Shown here in pieces: positions 28,166 through 37,006 of a stretch of 64,000 bases of DNA. Each line of letters begins with the position of its first letter. Position 1 is the first letter of the stretch. The translations under genes were made by a program, and so were the position numbers. The notes under the pieces were generated by a model that was given only the letters and a program-made list of their open reading frames with translations, made no database searches and was not told the origin of the DNA. Source of the DNA: Catenovulum maritimum (GTDB lineage: Bacteria; Pseudomonadota; Gammaproteobacteria; Enterobacterales; Alteromonadaceae). Location: contig NZ_KQ130499.1 in the NCBI RefSeq assembly GCF_001050375.1, positions 1 to 64,000 of the forward strand, in the 5' to 3' direction.

Positions 28166-29743
28166 ATGAATCAATTTACTCAACATAAGTATGTCATTTT
28201 AGGTGGTGGTCCTGGGGGATTACAACTAGCTTATTACCTAGAACAAGCTAACCAAGACTATATTGTGCTAGATAGTGCTGATATTGCAGGCAATACATTT
28301 GCTCACTTTCCACGTCACAGAACCTTAATATCTATCAATAAACGATTTACTGGTAGTACAGATCCTGAATTTAATATGCGTCATGATTGGAACTCATTAC
28401 TATGTGACGATGACCAATTTCGTTTTAAAAATTACGACAAGCAATTCTTTCCTCATGCTGATAGCATGGTGGAATATATGGCTGATTTTGTGTCGCGCTT
28501 CCAACTAAAAATGCGATACAACACAAGTGTAAAATTGATCGATAAACAAAGTGATGAATATTTAATAACAACAGAAACTAACGAGCAAATTCGTTGTAAA
28601 GTACTCGTCGTTGCCACAGGCGTATCTAAACCAAACATCCCAAATATTGAAGGTATAGAACACAGTGAACAATACCAAGATATGAGCTTGGATTTAACGG
28701 ACTACGAAGACAAACGCGTGCTAATAATCGGCAAAAAGAACTCAGCATTTGAAACCGCAGATCACCTAACATCAGCTGCCGCTATGATACATTTAGCCAG
28801 TCCTAATTCGATAAAAATGGCGTGGAAAACCCATTATGTCGGAGACTTACGAGCAATAAATAATAATGTATTAGATACCTACCAGCTCAAAACTCAAAAT
28901 GCGGTATTAGATGCAGATATTGTCAGTATTAAGAAAAAATCTGGTCAACTTGAAGTTACTTTTAAATATCATCATGCTGAAGATGAAATCGAAACCATTA
29001 TTTATGACAAAGTACTATGCTGTGCTGGGTTTAAATTTGATGCTTCTATCTATTCAGAGCAAGTTAAACCAGAATTAGCCCACATGGGAAAATACCCAGC
29101 GTTAAAGCCAAATTTCGAGTCAGTGAATAATCCAAATTTATATGTGGCTGGTACTTTAACCCACTCATTAGACTACCGAAAAGCAACATCTGGTTTTATT
29201 CATGGCTTTAGATATAACTCAAAAGCACTTGCTGAAATATTACTTGAAAAGTTCTCTAGCAAACCGATCCCGAACGTGAAAGTTTTAGCTCAAGCAGAAA
29301 GTATTACCGAACATATGCTAGACAGAGTTAATCACTCAGGTGGTTTATGGCAGCAACCTGGTTTTATCGCTGATGCAGCCGTGTTGGAAGATGGCTTTTT
29401 CAACTATAGCAAAGAGTTTCCATTAGATTATTTAGTCCAGCGCCATGCAGCTAAAAACGTCAACTTATTTACTTTAACTCTAGAGTACGGTGCCCCGATT
29501 ATGGGAGACCCATTTGCAGTTGAGCGTATTCATCGAGAAAACACCGAAAAATCAGAAGCGAGTCAGTTTTTACACCCAGTTGTTCGTCACTATGTAAACG
29601 GAGAACTGCAAGCCAGACACGACATCATTGAAGATTTAGAAGCGAAATGGGTTGAACCAGAACATTACCAACCTTTAATAGCCTTCTTCAACCAGTGTTT
29701 AACGGCTAGTAAAAAAACCGAAAAACAGGCTGAAATGGCTTAG
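28166..29743 (+). CDS. FAD/NAD(P)-dependent oxidoreductase, FMO/FOXRED2-like
   Basis: The 525-residue flavoprotein has an FAD site ILGGGPGGLQLAYYLEQA (residues 11-28) and DSADIAGNTFAHFPRHRTL. A second nucleotide-binding fold reads RVLIIGKKNSAFETADHL, where the usual glycine-rich GxGxS is degenerate (GKKNSA). ATGVSKPNIPNIEG and the late YVAGTLTHSLDYRKATSGFIHGFRYN segments are typical of flavin monooxygenase-like proteins. It probably oxidises the cluster product, perhaps on sulfur or nitrogen. It is tightly linked to the ligase upstream; 74 nt with a stem-loop separate it from the exporter. Confidence 0.8.
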   Translation: MNQFTQHKYVILGGGPGGLQLAYYLEQANQDYIVLDSADIAGNTFAHFPRHRTLISINKRFTGSTDPEFNMRHDWNSLLCDDDQFRFKNYDKQFFPHADSMVEYMADFVSRFQLKMRYNTSVKLIDKQSDEYLITTETNEQIRCKVLVVATGVSKPNIPNIEGIEHSEQYQDMSLDLTDYEDKRVLIIGKKNSAFETADHLTSAAAMIHLASPNSIKMAWKTHYVGDLRAINNNVLDTYQLKTQNAVLDADIVSIKKKSGQLEVTFKYHHAEDEIETIIYDKVLCCAGFKFDASIYSEQVKPELAHMGKYPALKPNFESVNNPNLYVAGTLTHSLDYRKATSGFIHGFRYNSKALAEILLEKFSSKPIPNVKVLAQAESITEHMLDRVNHSGGLWQQPGFIADAAVLEDGFFNYSKEFPLDYLVQRHAAKNVNLFTLTLEYGAPIMGDPFAVERIHRENTEKSEASQFLHPVVRHYVNGELQARHDIIEDLEAKWVEPEHYQPLIAFFNQCLTASKKTEKQAEMA

Positions 29744-29778
29744 TTAACCTTAACTCTAGATAAGAAATTAGCTAGGAA

Positions 29779-29809
29779 AACCGCAAGATGAAACTTTCGT
29801 CTTGCGGTT
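29779..29809 (+). promoter_or_regulatory. Stem-loop before the TauE-like gene
   Basis: Perfect 10-bp stem AACCGCAAGA / TCTTGCGGTT with an 11-nt loop, 8 nt before ATG 29818. No U-run follows. An upstream ATG (29788) lies within it, which argues for the downstream start. Could be an mRNA-stability or translation-control element. Confidence 0.6.
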
Positions 29810-29817
29810 CTAAAAAC

Positions 29818-30795
29818 ATGAAAATTTCACCCAATAAAAATCTGACATTCCGCCAATATTTGTATCCAAGTCTAATTTTAATACTCTATACATCTTGGCT
29901 GAGTTATATGTTTATAAGCCAAAGTTGGCACTACTTTAACGATTTTTGGCCTATGTCTCTGACTATGGCACTAGGCTCTTTTGTCGCTGGCTCAACCCCA
30001 ACCGGAGGCGCAGCGGTTGCCTTTCCAGTATTCACCAAGGTATTAGACATATCCGCGGCAGATGCACGTACTTTCGGATTTATGATCCAGTCAATTGGTA
30101 TGACCTCAGCTGCTCTATATATTTGGCACAGAAAACTGCCCGTACTAAAACCCGTTATATTGTTTGCAAGTTTAGGCGGAATTATAGGTAACCTAATTGC
30201 ACAAAACGGCATTGAAATACCCGCAGGCATAGCCAAAATAACCTTTACCAGTTTACTCTGTATGTTTGCTCTTGCTTTGCTTTACTGCACTTGCTCGACA
30301 AAGCCAAAATCACAATATTTAAAATTGCATGTGACAAAAAAGTCGGCTCGGTTAGAATTCTTTATTGCAGGGGTTTTCGGCGGCTTTATCGCAGAAATGA
30401 CAGGTTCCGGCGTCGATATTATCGTATTTATTTTGCTAACCCTAAGTTATCGAGTCTCAGAAAAAATCAGTATACCGACCACAGTGATCTGTATGGCGAT
30501 CAACTCAATATACGGCTTTATAACCCATGCTTTTTATATCCAAGATACAGCACCTATGTTTGGTCCTTGGTTAGTTAGCATCCCCATAGTGGCTATTGGC
30601 GCACCAATTGGCGCTTGGCTTGTCACTCAAATATCCAACAAAAGTATCATCTGCTTAATTTGCTTTTTAGTTGCCTTAGACTTAATTAGTAGCCTAGCAA
30701 TATTGAACTTTAACACCAGCATGTACCAAACAATTTGCTTGAGTTGCCTAGTATGTGGCAGCACATTTTATTGCTTAATAAAAAGAACAAAATAA
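29818..30795 (+). CDS. TauE/SafE-family transporter
   Basis: Membrane protein of about 325 residues with eight or so hydrophobic segments and the paired family motifs: the first repeat has GSFVAGSTPTGGAAVAFPV, the second FGGFIAEMTGSGVDI. TauE/SafE proteins move sulfite, sulfoacetate and other organosulfur anions. Position directly behind the sulfur-carrier, desulfurase, ligase and flavoprotein genes suggests export of a sulfur compound or of sulfite by-product. Start moved 10 codons down from 29788 because of the stem-loop. Confidence 0.82.
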   Translation: MKISPNKNLTFRQYLYPSLILILYTSWLSYMFISQSWHYFNDFWPMSLTMALGSFVAGSTPTGGAAVAFPVFTKVLDISAADARTFGFMIQSIGMTSAALYIWHRKLPVLKPVILFASLGGIIGNLIAQNGIEIPAGIAKITFTSLLCMFALALLYCTCSTKPKSQYLKLHVTKKSARLEFFIAGVFGGFIAEMTGSGVDIIVFILLTLSYRVSEKISIPTTVICMAINSIYGFITHAFYIQDTAPMFGPWLVSIPIVAIGAPIGAWLVTQISNKSIICLICFLVALDLISSLAILNFNTSMYQTICLSCLVCGSTFYCLIKRTK

Positions 30796-30948
30796 ATTTT
30801 GTCGATGCAGGCCAGAGCATCTAACAATGCTTTACTTTAAGAAACTAACTAACCATTTTTCGCCTTCTTGTGCACTGTTTTCAGCACTTTATAATCGAAT
30901 CATCCCAAATTCGATTAAAGATATTTGATAAATAATATGGAGTCAGCA

Positions 30949-31752
30949 ATGTTTTCAATAAAGCCTATTATCGTATTGTCATGTATAGCAAGCTTTAGTT
31001 TTAATCTACATGCTCATGCGCCAAGGCCTCACCCACATCATCAAAAACCTAGCGAAGAAATACCAGAAGTCACTTATAAAGTGGAAGATTCAACCGCTGA
31101 AGTACAAGTCACACCAAGTGGCGAAACCTTTATGCCAATTAGCAATGAAAGACATGCTCAGCACCAAGCTGCAGGACATGGTTACTATCCGATAATAAGT
31201 GGCTTAGTACCAAGCCTATTCACACCACCCGCTATGGATAATGTACAAGACTACATAATTAAAAAAGACGAAATGGTCGTCATTAATCCGGCTGAAAATG
31301 AATATATTCACATAATGGAAGGTAAACGCCACGGCTTCGAAAATTTAACTGTCGCGATAACCAATACCCATACAGGCAATGGCGCACCTTTACATAGCCA
31401 TGTAGGTGAAGAAGCCCACCTGCTTTTAAAAGGTAAAATGCTTTATCACCTAGATGGTGAAGAAGTTGTAGTGGAAGTGCCATATATAGTTAACATACCT
31501 TCGATGGTGCCACATGCTTTCATTAATATAGATGATGAACCCGCAGAATTAATTGGCATTTTTCCATCAAATGAATGGGAATATGACATCTTAGACGGCC
31601 CAGTCTTCACTGAAGGTGTCGACGAATTAATCGAAGAAAACGCGGCCGAGCAAGACAAATGGAAAAACTGGCATAAGCCTAGTCACGCTAAAAAGCGATT
31701 AGACTACTATAAAAAGCATCACACGCATGGCGGTGAAGCACACCACCATTAG
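30949..31752 (+). CDS. Secreted histidine-rich cupin protein
   Basis: The 267-residue precursor has a signal peptide ending at FSFNLHAHA, then a His/Pro-rich segment (PRPHPHHQK). A single cupin domain covers about residues 130-205: NGAPLHSHVGEEAHLLLKG is motif 1, with metal ligands His, His, Glu and probably His in PSMVPHAFIN of motif 2. The tail is again His-rich (KKHHTHGGEAHHH). It is likely a periplasmic metal-binding cupin, perhaps a dioxygenase or isomerase. GGAG 6 nt before ATG 30949 decides the start over two upstream ATGs. It lies 153 nt behind the exporter and may belong to the same locus. Confidence 0.75.
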   Translation: MFSIKPIIVLSCIASFSFNLHAHAPRPHPHHQKPSEEIPEVTYKVEDSTAEVQVTPSGETFMPISNERHAQHQAAGHGYYPIISGLVPSLFTPPAMDNVQDYIIKKDEMVVINPAENEYIHIMEGKRHGFENLTVAITNTHTGNGAPLHSHVGEEAHLLLKGKMLYHLDGEEVVVEVPYIVNIPSMVPHAFINIDDEPAELIGIFPSNEWEYDILDGPVFTEGVDELIEENAAEQDKWKNWHKPSHAKKRLDYYKKHHTHGGEAHHH

Positions 31753-31849
31753 AAGCAAAAGGTGTGACAGTTTAAAAATCAACCAAAGCCACGAATGCTT
31801 CAATCAGCGGCTTTGGTTAAATATCCCCACCTCTGCAGACTGCCTCTCT

Positions 31850-32320
31850 CTATAAATTAAGCTCAGATAAACTTGGAAAATCATCTGGCCTAACCGCGCC
31901 TTGCCAAGTGAACAGGCGTTCAGACGCTTCAATTTCAACATCATTGATTGAAGCATGGCGTTTCGCCATTAAACCATTTTCATCGAATTCCCAATTCTCA
32001 TTACCATAAGCCCTCAACCATTGACCCTGGCTATTCTGATACTCATAAGCAAAGCGCACCGCTATTTTATTATCCGTATAGGCCCAAAGCTCTTTGACTA
32101 ATTTGTAATTCAGCTCGTTTTGCCATTTTTGAGTTAAAAATTGAACAATTTCGGCTCGGCCATTTATAAAGCTAGAACGGTTACGCCACTGGCTATCTTG
32201 GCTATAAGCGAACGATACTTTTTCAGGATCTTGATTGTTCCAACCGTTTTCTGCCATGCGAACTTTAGTTTTAGCACTTTCAAGATCAAAAGGCGGTAAA
32301 GGTGGGCGTGGTGTATCCAT
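31850..32320 (-). CDS. DUF1348 (NTF2-like) protein
   Basis: The 156-residue protein matches the DUF1348 nuclear-transport-factor-2-like family: [57 protein letters not shown] and [13 protein letters not shown]. Members are small cone-shaped proteins without a proven activity. Start ATG 32320 has GGAG 9 nt upstream; 20 further codons upstream lack support. It is divergent from a TetR gene, and two operator-like palindromes overlap its promoter, so TetR most likely represses it. Confidence 0.88.
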   Translation of the reverse strand: MDTPRPPLPPFDLESAKTKVRMAENGWNNQDPEKVSFAYSQDSQWRNRSSFINGRAEIVQFLTQKWQNELNYKLVKELWAYTDNKIAVRFAYEYQNSQGQWLRAYGNENWEFDENGLMAKRHASINDVEIEASERLFTWQGAVRPDDFPSLSELNL

Positions 32321-32370
32321 AATAAATAACTCCAAAATAGATTTTATAATTAGAAACTCAACCGAGCAAA

Positions 32371-32388
32371 GTAGACACATCTGTCTAC
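32371..32388. promoter_or_regulatory. TetR operator candidate 1
   Basis: Perfect palindrome GTAGACA-CATC-TGTCTAC, 7-4-7, within the divergent TetR / DUF1348 promoter region. Confidence 0.75.
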
Positions 32389-32398
32389 CCGTTGTGTT

Positions 32399-32427
32399 AG
32401 AGTAGACAAGTTTGTATACTTTGACAA
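32399..32427 (-). promoter_or_regulatory. Sigma70 promoter for DUF1348 gene
   Basis: Minus strand TTGTCA (32427-32422), 17-nt spacer, TACTCT (32404-32399). Overlap with operator 2 fits repression. Confidence 0.55.
32402..32419. promoter_or_regulatory. TetR operator candidate 2
   Basis: GTAGACA-AGTT-TGTATAC, the same half-site with one mismatch, 31 bp (about three helical turns) from operator 1. It overlaps the -10 and spacer of the DUF1348 promoter. Confidence 0.72.
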
Positions 32428-32459
32428 TCCTTTTTTCATAACGAATTTCAACTAAGCAT

Positions 32460-33020
32460 ATGGATAAAAAAAGCTTACTAATAGAAACAAGCTTAAAGCT
32501 ATTCTACCAAGACGGTATTCATGCTGTTGGCATTAATCATATTCTAGCGACATCAGGAGTTGCCAAAAAAACCCTATACAACCACTTCGAAACAAAGGAA
32601 GCCTTAATCCAAGCTTGTGTCATTGAAAGAGATAAACGCTTTATGAACTGGCTAAGCCAAGCTTGCCAGCATGCTCATTCAACAAGTCAATTTATCGAGT
32701 TTTTTTTCAATGCACTAGATGATTGGATAAACAATAGAGTACAAGCCTTAGGTGAGTTTAGAGGCTGCTTTTTTGTGAATACCAGCGCTGAATACAGTGA
32801 TCTTGATAACCCAATTTTTCAACAATGCTTGCAGCATAAACTCAAGGTAAAAACTTATATAGAAAACAGTCTCAGTGCATTTACTAATGACATAGGTGAA
32901 TGTCAGCAATTAACTGATCAACTCATTTTGTTAAAGGAAGGCGTGATCAACAGCGCTTTTATTATGCAAGATAAACAAGCTGCACTAAAAGCGATGAAAA
33001 TACTAAAGCTCTCAGTATAA
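32460..33020 (+). CDS. TetR/AcrR-family repressor
   Basis: The 186-residue protein has the TetR N-terminal helix-turn-helix ([44 protein letters not shown]). The C-terminal ligand domain includes [13 protein letters not shown], as in TetR proteins with a TetR_C subdomain that often pair with NTF2-like or quinone-responsive genes. It begins 40 bp from the second operator and probably regulates itself and the divergent DUF1348 gene. Inducer unknown. Confidence 0.88.
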   Translation: MDKKSLLIETSLKLFYQDGIHAVGINHILATSGVAKKTLYNHFETKEALIQACVIERDKRFMNWLSQACQHAHSTSQFIEFFFNALDDWINNRVQALGEFRGCFFVNTSAEYSDLDNPIFQQCLQHKLKVKTYIENSLSAFTNDIGECQQLTDQLILLKEGVINSAFIMQDKQAALKAMKILKLSV

Positions 33021-33281
33021 TCGCAAAATTAGATGAACCCTGAATAGTGCATTATCGCTATAAATGCTTATCAATGGGCCGCTTATAGCAAGATCGTATA
33101 AAAATAATCTCAAATAAAACGTCCTGTTAACTATCCTTATACTGCTTTAAAAAACGAAGTGATAAATACCACTTAGTTGTAAATCAACTTCAATTCAAAA
33201 TTAGGAATAATGAAAGACTAGATAGTTCTCGATTGAAGCTAAATTTACAAACAATTAATGCTCTCGTATAGGAGAATGGAT

Positions 33282-34586
33282 ATGAAACGTTTAATTCAAC
33301 ATACTAAATCTTTAAAACGCTCATTTTTACTCATACTAGTCATGGCTAGCACTCATCTGGTTTCTGGATGCTCTGATAGCGATGATAACAACTCAATGAG
33401 TAAACAAGCTGTTACTATATCTGGTAGCGCAATAAAAGGGACTTTAAATAGTGCCAAAGTCGAAGCCATTAGTGCGGCAGACATGTCTGTTTTGGGGACA
33501 ACTCAAACTAATAATGAAGGCGAATATACGCTAGAATTTGAAAAGAACGCGGACCAAGATTCTGGCTTAATCTTAATTAAAGTATCAGCTGATGAAGATA
33601 CTGAAATGATCTGTGACGCAGATAAGTGTGGCAGCGTAAATAACGGAGATACGGTAACGGCAAGTGATTTATCTGGCTTAGAATTAATGACGACTTTAAC
33701 CCTAGATAAATCAACTAATAGCACAGTTGAAGTTACAGGTTTACCCGTTAATTCTTTAACCACAGCAGCAACTGAAGTTATTACAAATAGCTTAGGCGGC
33801 AGTGTTCTTTCAACTTTAACTGGCCCTGATCTAAGCAAATTACAACAGGATGCATCTGAAGTTGTTCTATCTTCTTTAGGCGTTAGCGATCGCAGTTTAG
33901 ATATATTTTCATCAAAAATTCCGGATGCAACCAAAATTGAAGCAGGCCTATCAGCCAGTTTTAGCAACCAGCAAAAAAACACAGCAACCCAGCTATCAAT
34001 ACTTAATGCCGCTTTCGCTGGAACAGATGATGGTTTGGTCAACGAATTATCAGACTATCTAAATGCATTAAAAGGTGCTTTATCTAGCGGTGATTTTAAT
34101 AGTAATTTTTCAACGACAATTCAAGATATTCAAGCGGCCTATACTGAAGCTTACGACATTTTAAATGGTGCAGGCGGAATACCGAGCTCAGTTACAATTG
34201 CTGACTTCACCTCAATTACTTGGCCTAGCAATATTAACTTTGAAAATGGTGGCATTGTCATTGATATTAAAGACCCAAATACGGGTGGTGATGGCACAGG
34301 TAGCTGGACATTAACAATAACAGGTAAAGCAACAGTTAATGGAATTCAAATAGATATTCCTGAAGTTAAAGTTCAAAATGTTGCTGCAGTTCCTTCATCA
34401 GCCAATACTGCCGACATTGAATCAGCCTTTAAACAACAAACCGAAGTAGGTGGTATTACAGTACAAAATGTGAGTTTTAATATAACAGAAGAAACCTCAA
34501 CAAAAGTTGTGATTGAATATTCTGCAACGATTACAGCCTCTGGTATAACTCAAACACAAAATTTAATTTATACCTATACACGCTAA
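33282..34586 (+). CDS. Putative lipoprotein with carboxypeptidase-regulatory-like domain
   Basis: The 434-residue precursor has a lipoprotein signal ending in the lipobox LVSGC (Cys30). After an acidic linker (SDSDDNN) comes a beta-sandwich segment (TISGSAIKGTLNSAKVEAISAADMSVLGTTQTNNEGEYT is the region, about 45-85) of the kind found in carboxypeptidase-regulatory-like domains. Later parts are helical and then beta-rich, without a family I recognise. AGGAG 7 nt before ATG 33282 fixes the start; two upstream ATGs are poorly placed. It stands alone, ended by a strong terminator. Function unknown. Confidence 0.7.
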   Translation: MKRLIQHTKSLKRSFLLILVMASTHLVSGCSDSDDNNSMSKQAVTISGSAIKGTLNSAKVEAISAADMSVLGTTQTNNEGEYTLEFEKNADQDSGLILIKVSADEDTEMICDADKCGSVNNGDTVTASDLSGLELMTTLTLDKSTNSTVEVTGLPVNSLTTAATEVITNSLGGSVLSTLTGPDLSKLQQDASEVVLSSLGVSDRSLDIFSSKIPDATKIEAGLSASFSNQQKNTATQLSILNAAFAGTDDGLVNELSDYLNALKGALSSGDFNSNFSTTIQDIQAAYTEAYDILNGAGGIPSSVTIADFTSITWPSNINFENGGIVIDIKDPNTGGDGTGSWTLTITGKATVNGIQIDIPEVKVQNVAAVPSSANTADIESAFKQQTEVGGITVQNVSFNITEETSTKVVIEYSATITASGITQTQNLIYTYTR

Positions 34587-34592
34587 TAACTT

Positions 34593-34629
34593 AAAAGCAC
34601 TTGTCGCAATAACAGCGGCAAGTGCTTTT
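34593..34629 (+). terminator. Intrinsic terminator after lipoprotein gene
   Basis: 15-bp stem AAAAGCACTTGTCGC / GCGGCAAGTGCTTTT with one G-T pair and loop AATAACA, just after the stop. Confidence 0.8.
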
Positions 34630-34772
34630 ATAAAGAACTAGAGAATGAATTCCTTTCATCAAAAGCGATCGCTGGATTAATTCAACTACAGCGTCAACTT
34701 CATTTAATTCCCTGCTAACCTATACCCGAGTAACCAGCCCTACTTAGTGCTATTTACACTCTGATCGCATAA

Positions 34773-36620
34773 CTAAGCCACATATTCAAGCCGGTTTATG
34801 CCATATTTTTTAATTTTAGAGGCAAGTGTCGTAGGCTTTAAACCGAGCAGTTCTGCTGCGCCATTTTCGCCATAAATTTTGCCTAAACTTTGTTTTAGCG
34901 CATTTTCTATATTGGCCTTTTCCATTAATTTTTGCTGCTGCGCGCTGATTAGTTCGCCATCATTTTTAGGTTTTAGTTTTACTTTGTTTAGCGAAGTTTC
35001 GCTTGCTAAAAAATCAAATGAGAGCTTACCGCCTTTGGCTAAAATAACCTGCCTTTCAATAATGTTTTCAAGTTCACGTATATTCCCCGGCCAGTTGTAA
35101 TTTTGTAAGTGCTGCATTTGCGCTATGCTAATTTGCGGTTGTGGCTGGTTAAAACGTGTCGCAACTTTAGCAATAAAATGCTTCACCAAAAGCGGAATGT
35201 CATCTCGACGCTCACGCAGCGGTGGCGAATTTATCGGAAATACATTCAAGCGGAAATACAAATCCTCTCTAAATTTATTTTGCTCAACTAATTTAATTAA
35301 ATCTTGGTTAGTCGCAGCTATCACTCGCACATCCACTTTACGGGTTTTAGATTCGCCAACGCGCTCAAATTGCTGCTCTTGCAATACGCGTAATAATTTA
35401 CTCTGCAATTGCAGCGGAATTTCGCCTACTTCATCGAGAAAAATAGTCGCGCCATCTGCCAATTCAAACCGCCCTAACCTATCACTTATTGCGCCAGAGA
35501 AAGCACCTTTTACATGGCCAAAAAATTCGCTTTCGAATAATTCAGCCGGTATCGCTGCACAATTGACTCTAATCAAGGGCCTGGCTTTGCGCCGACTCGT
35601 TTCATGTAAAGCGCGAGCAATCAACTCTTTACCTGTACCTGATTCACCTATAATCAATACATTGGCGTCAGTTTCACCCACCAACTCAATTTGATTTATC
35701 ATGCGCTGCACTACCGCACTTTGGCCAATAATTTGATGATGGTTAAAATCAGCGTTAATTTCTTCCAGCAGGTATGCGTTTTCCAACTCGAGCCGACTTT
35801 TTAGTGCATCTACTTCAGCTAGTGCAGTTAACAGCTTAGCTTGCGTTTTTTTACGTTCTGTCACATCTCTAAATATAACCACGGCACCAATCAGCATGCC
35901 GTTATCCGTCACAGGTGTACTGGTATACTCTACCGATATGGCTTTACCTTGCTTAGACCAAAACACCTCATTGTCGACAAAATGCACTGTACCGTCGTGA
36001 AAAGCTGCGTAAATTGGGCAATCTTGGCTATGATAATGGCGCCCATCTTGATGCGAATGATGAATCACATCATGAATTTTCTTGCCGGTTAATTCACTTC
36101 TTTTCCAACCAAGGATCGCTTCTGCGGCATCATTGACAAAAGTTGTCTTGCCTTGTGCATCAACGCCATAAATTCCATCTCCAACTGCAGATAATAAGAG
36201 TTGATTATGTCTTTCTATTTCTTCAAATATAGTTTCGTTTTTTTGCCAATGCGACAAACCAGATTGAAAACTCAGATCAACTGAGGATTGATAACGCTTA
36301 GCAAATACCACGCTCGCATCTTCACAGCTCAACAGTATATTTGGCGCTATGTACTTTGCAGTCACCTCCAAATGCAATGATTCTCCTTTCCGTTCGGTAA
36401 ACAGCTCACTCGTCCATGCTTGCTGCTTCAGCATAACTTCTTGACTAAAGTTATAAAGTTGCCCTATGCAAGGCTGAAATAATTGACTAACCGCTAATTT
36501 TTTAAAAGCATGAGCGGTTAAACCAAACAAGTTTTCCGCTTGTTGATTAACCTCTAATACCTGATTGTTAATTGGGTCAATCAGTATTAAAGCAGTTGGC
36601 GCATACTGAAATAAATCCAT
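34773..36620 (-). CDS. Sigma54-dependent transcriptional activator with two PAS domains
   Basis: The 615-residue bacterial enhancer-binding protein begins with one PAS domain (about 1-110) and has a second PAS with a PAC segment (about 140-260, NQLLLSAVGDGIYGVDAQGKT). A short coiled coil follows, then an AAA+ domain with Walker A GESGTGKE, loop 1 GAFSGA, Walker B TIFLDEVGEI and NWPGNIRELENII. The C-terminal Fis-type helix-turn-helix is FhlA-like (AAELLGLKPTTLASKIKKYGI). It is divergent from cynS with palindromic sites and a -24/-12 promoter in between, so it most likely activates cynS and the FNT channel. Start ATG 36620 was chosen over 36641 for domain fit. Confidence 0.9.
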   Translation of the reverse strand: MDLFQYAPTALILIDPINNQVLEVNQQAENLFGLTAHAFKKLAVSQLFQPCIGQLYNFSQEVMLKQQAWTSELFTERKGESLHLEVTAKYIAPNILLSCEDASVVFAKRYQSSVDLSFQSGLSHWQKNETIFEEIERHNQLLLSAVGDGIYGVDAQGKTTFVNDAAEAILGWKRSELTGKKIHDVIHHSHQDGRHYHSQDCPIYAAFHDGTVHFVDNEVFWSKQGKAISVEYTSTPVTDNGMLIGAVVIFRDVTERKKTQAKLLTALAEVDALKSRLELENAYLLEEINADFNHHQIIGQSAVVQRMINQIELVGETDANVLIIGESGTGKELIARALHETSRRKARPLIRVNCAAIPAELFESEFFGHVKGAFSGAISDRLGRFELADGATIFLDEVGEIPLQLQSKLLRVLQEQQFERVGESKTRKVDVRVIAATNQDLIKLVEQNKFREDLYFRLNVFPINSPPLRERRDDIPLLVKHFIAKVATRFNQPQPQISIAQMQHLQNYNWPGNIRELENIIERQVILAKGGKLSFDFLASETSLNKVKLKPKNDGELISAQQQKLMEKANIENALKQSLGKIYGENGAAELLGLKPTTLASKIKKYGINRLEYVA

Positions 36621-36723
36621 CTCTATAAACCTATATTGCAAGTCGCATCTAAACAGATTGGTACAAAGCTCACACCAACCTGTTTCCAGTAAACATTTAG
36701 ATATACAAAAGCTAGGCCAACAA

Positions 36724-36776
36724 AACGAAATTTCGTTACCAACTCAACGAAATATAGTTACCAACGATAAATCGTT
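36724..36776. promoter_or_regulatory. Upstream activator sites (three 14-bp palindromes)
   Basis: AACGAAATTTCGTT (36724-36737, perfect 14-bp palindrome), AACGAAATATAGTT (36746-36759, one good half) and AACGATAAATCGTT (36763-36776, 6-2-6 palindrome); the first two are each followed by ACC. They lie 66-118 bp upstream of the cynS promoter, a normal enhancer distance, and close to the activator gene. Confidence 0.7.
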
Positions 36777-36841
36777 CTACAGAAATAATAACAAAAAAAA
36801 TAATGTCAATTAAAAACAACAACTTAAAATTATTTAATAGA

Positions 36842-36858
36842 TTGGCACACATATCGCA
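36842..36858 (+). promoter_or_regulatory. Sigma54 promoter for cynS
   Basis: TTGGCAC-ACATA-TCGCA keeps the GG and GC pairs at exactly 12 bp and a perfect TTGGCAC at -24. Expected start of transcription near 36869. Confidence 0.75.
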
Positions 36859-37006
36859 ATACTAGTGTTGAGATCATGATATCGGAATCATGAGATTAAT
36901 TCTGATTGGATGACTAACAAGTTAACTAAGGATAGTGCGCACAAACGGTGCAAAAAATGTGTAAAGAAATGGCTAAGATTTAACTTTTTATTTGGAGAAC
37001 CCAACT

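Larger units (their letters stand above)
36621..37006. other. 386-bp regulatory region between sigma54 activator and cynS
   Basis: Holds three related 14-bp sites (36724-36776), the cynS -24/-12 promoter (36842-36858) and a leader of about 135 nt. No open frame of interest. Confidence 0.6.

Noticed and set aside
22630-31752. Genomic island or transposon carrying the sulfur cluster
   Set aside because: No integrase, transposase, flanking tRNA or direct repeats seen, and base composition looks like the neighbours.
33503-34042. 179-codon minus-strand frame within the lipoprotein gene
   Set aside because: Antisense to a gene with a clear lipoprotein signal and ribosome site; the antisense product has no recognisable domain.
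35125-35694. 189-codon plus-strand frame opposite the sigma54 activator
   Set aside because: Lies over the conserved AAA+ domain; the frame is a by-product of codon bias.
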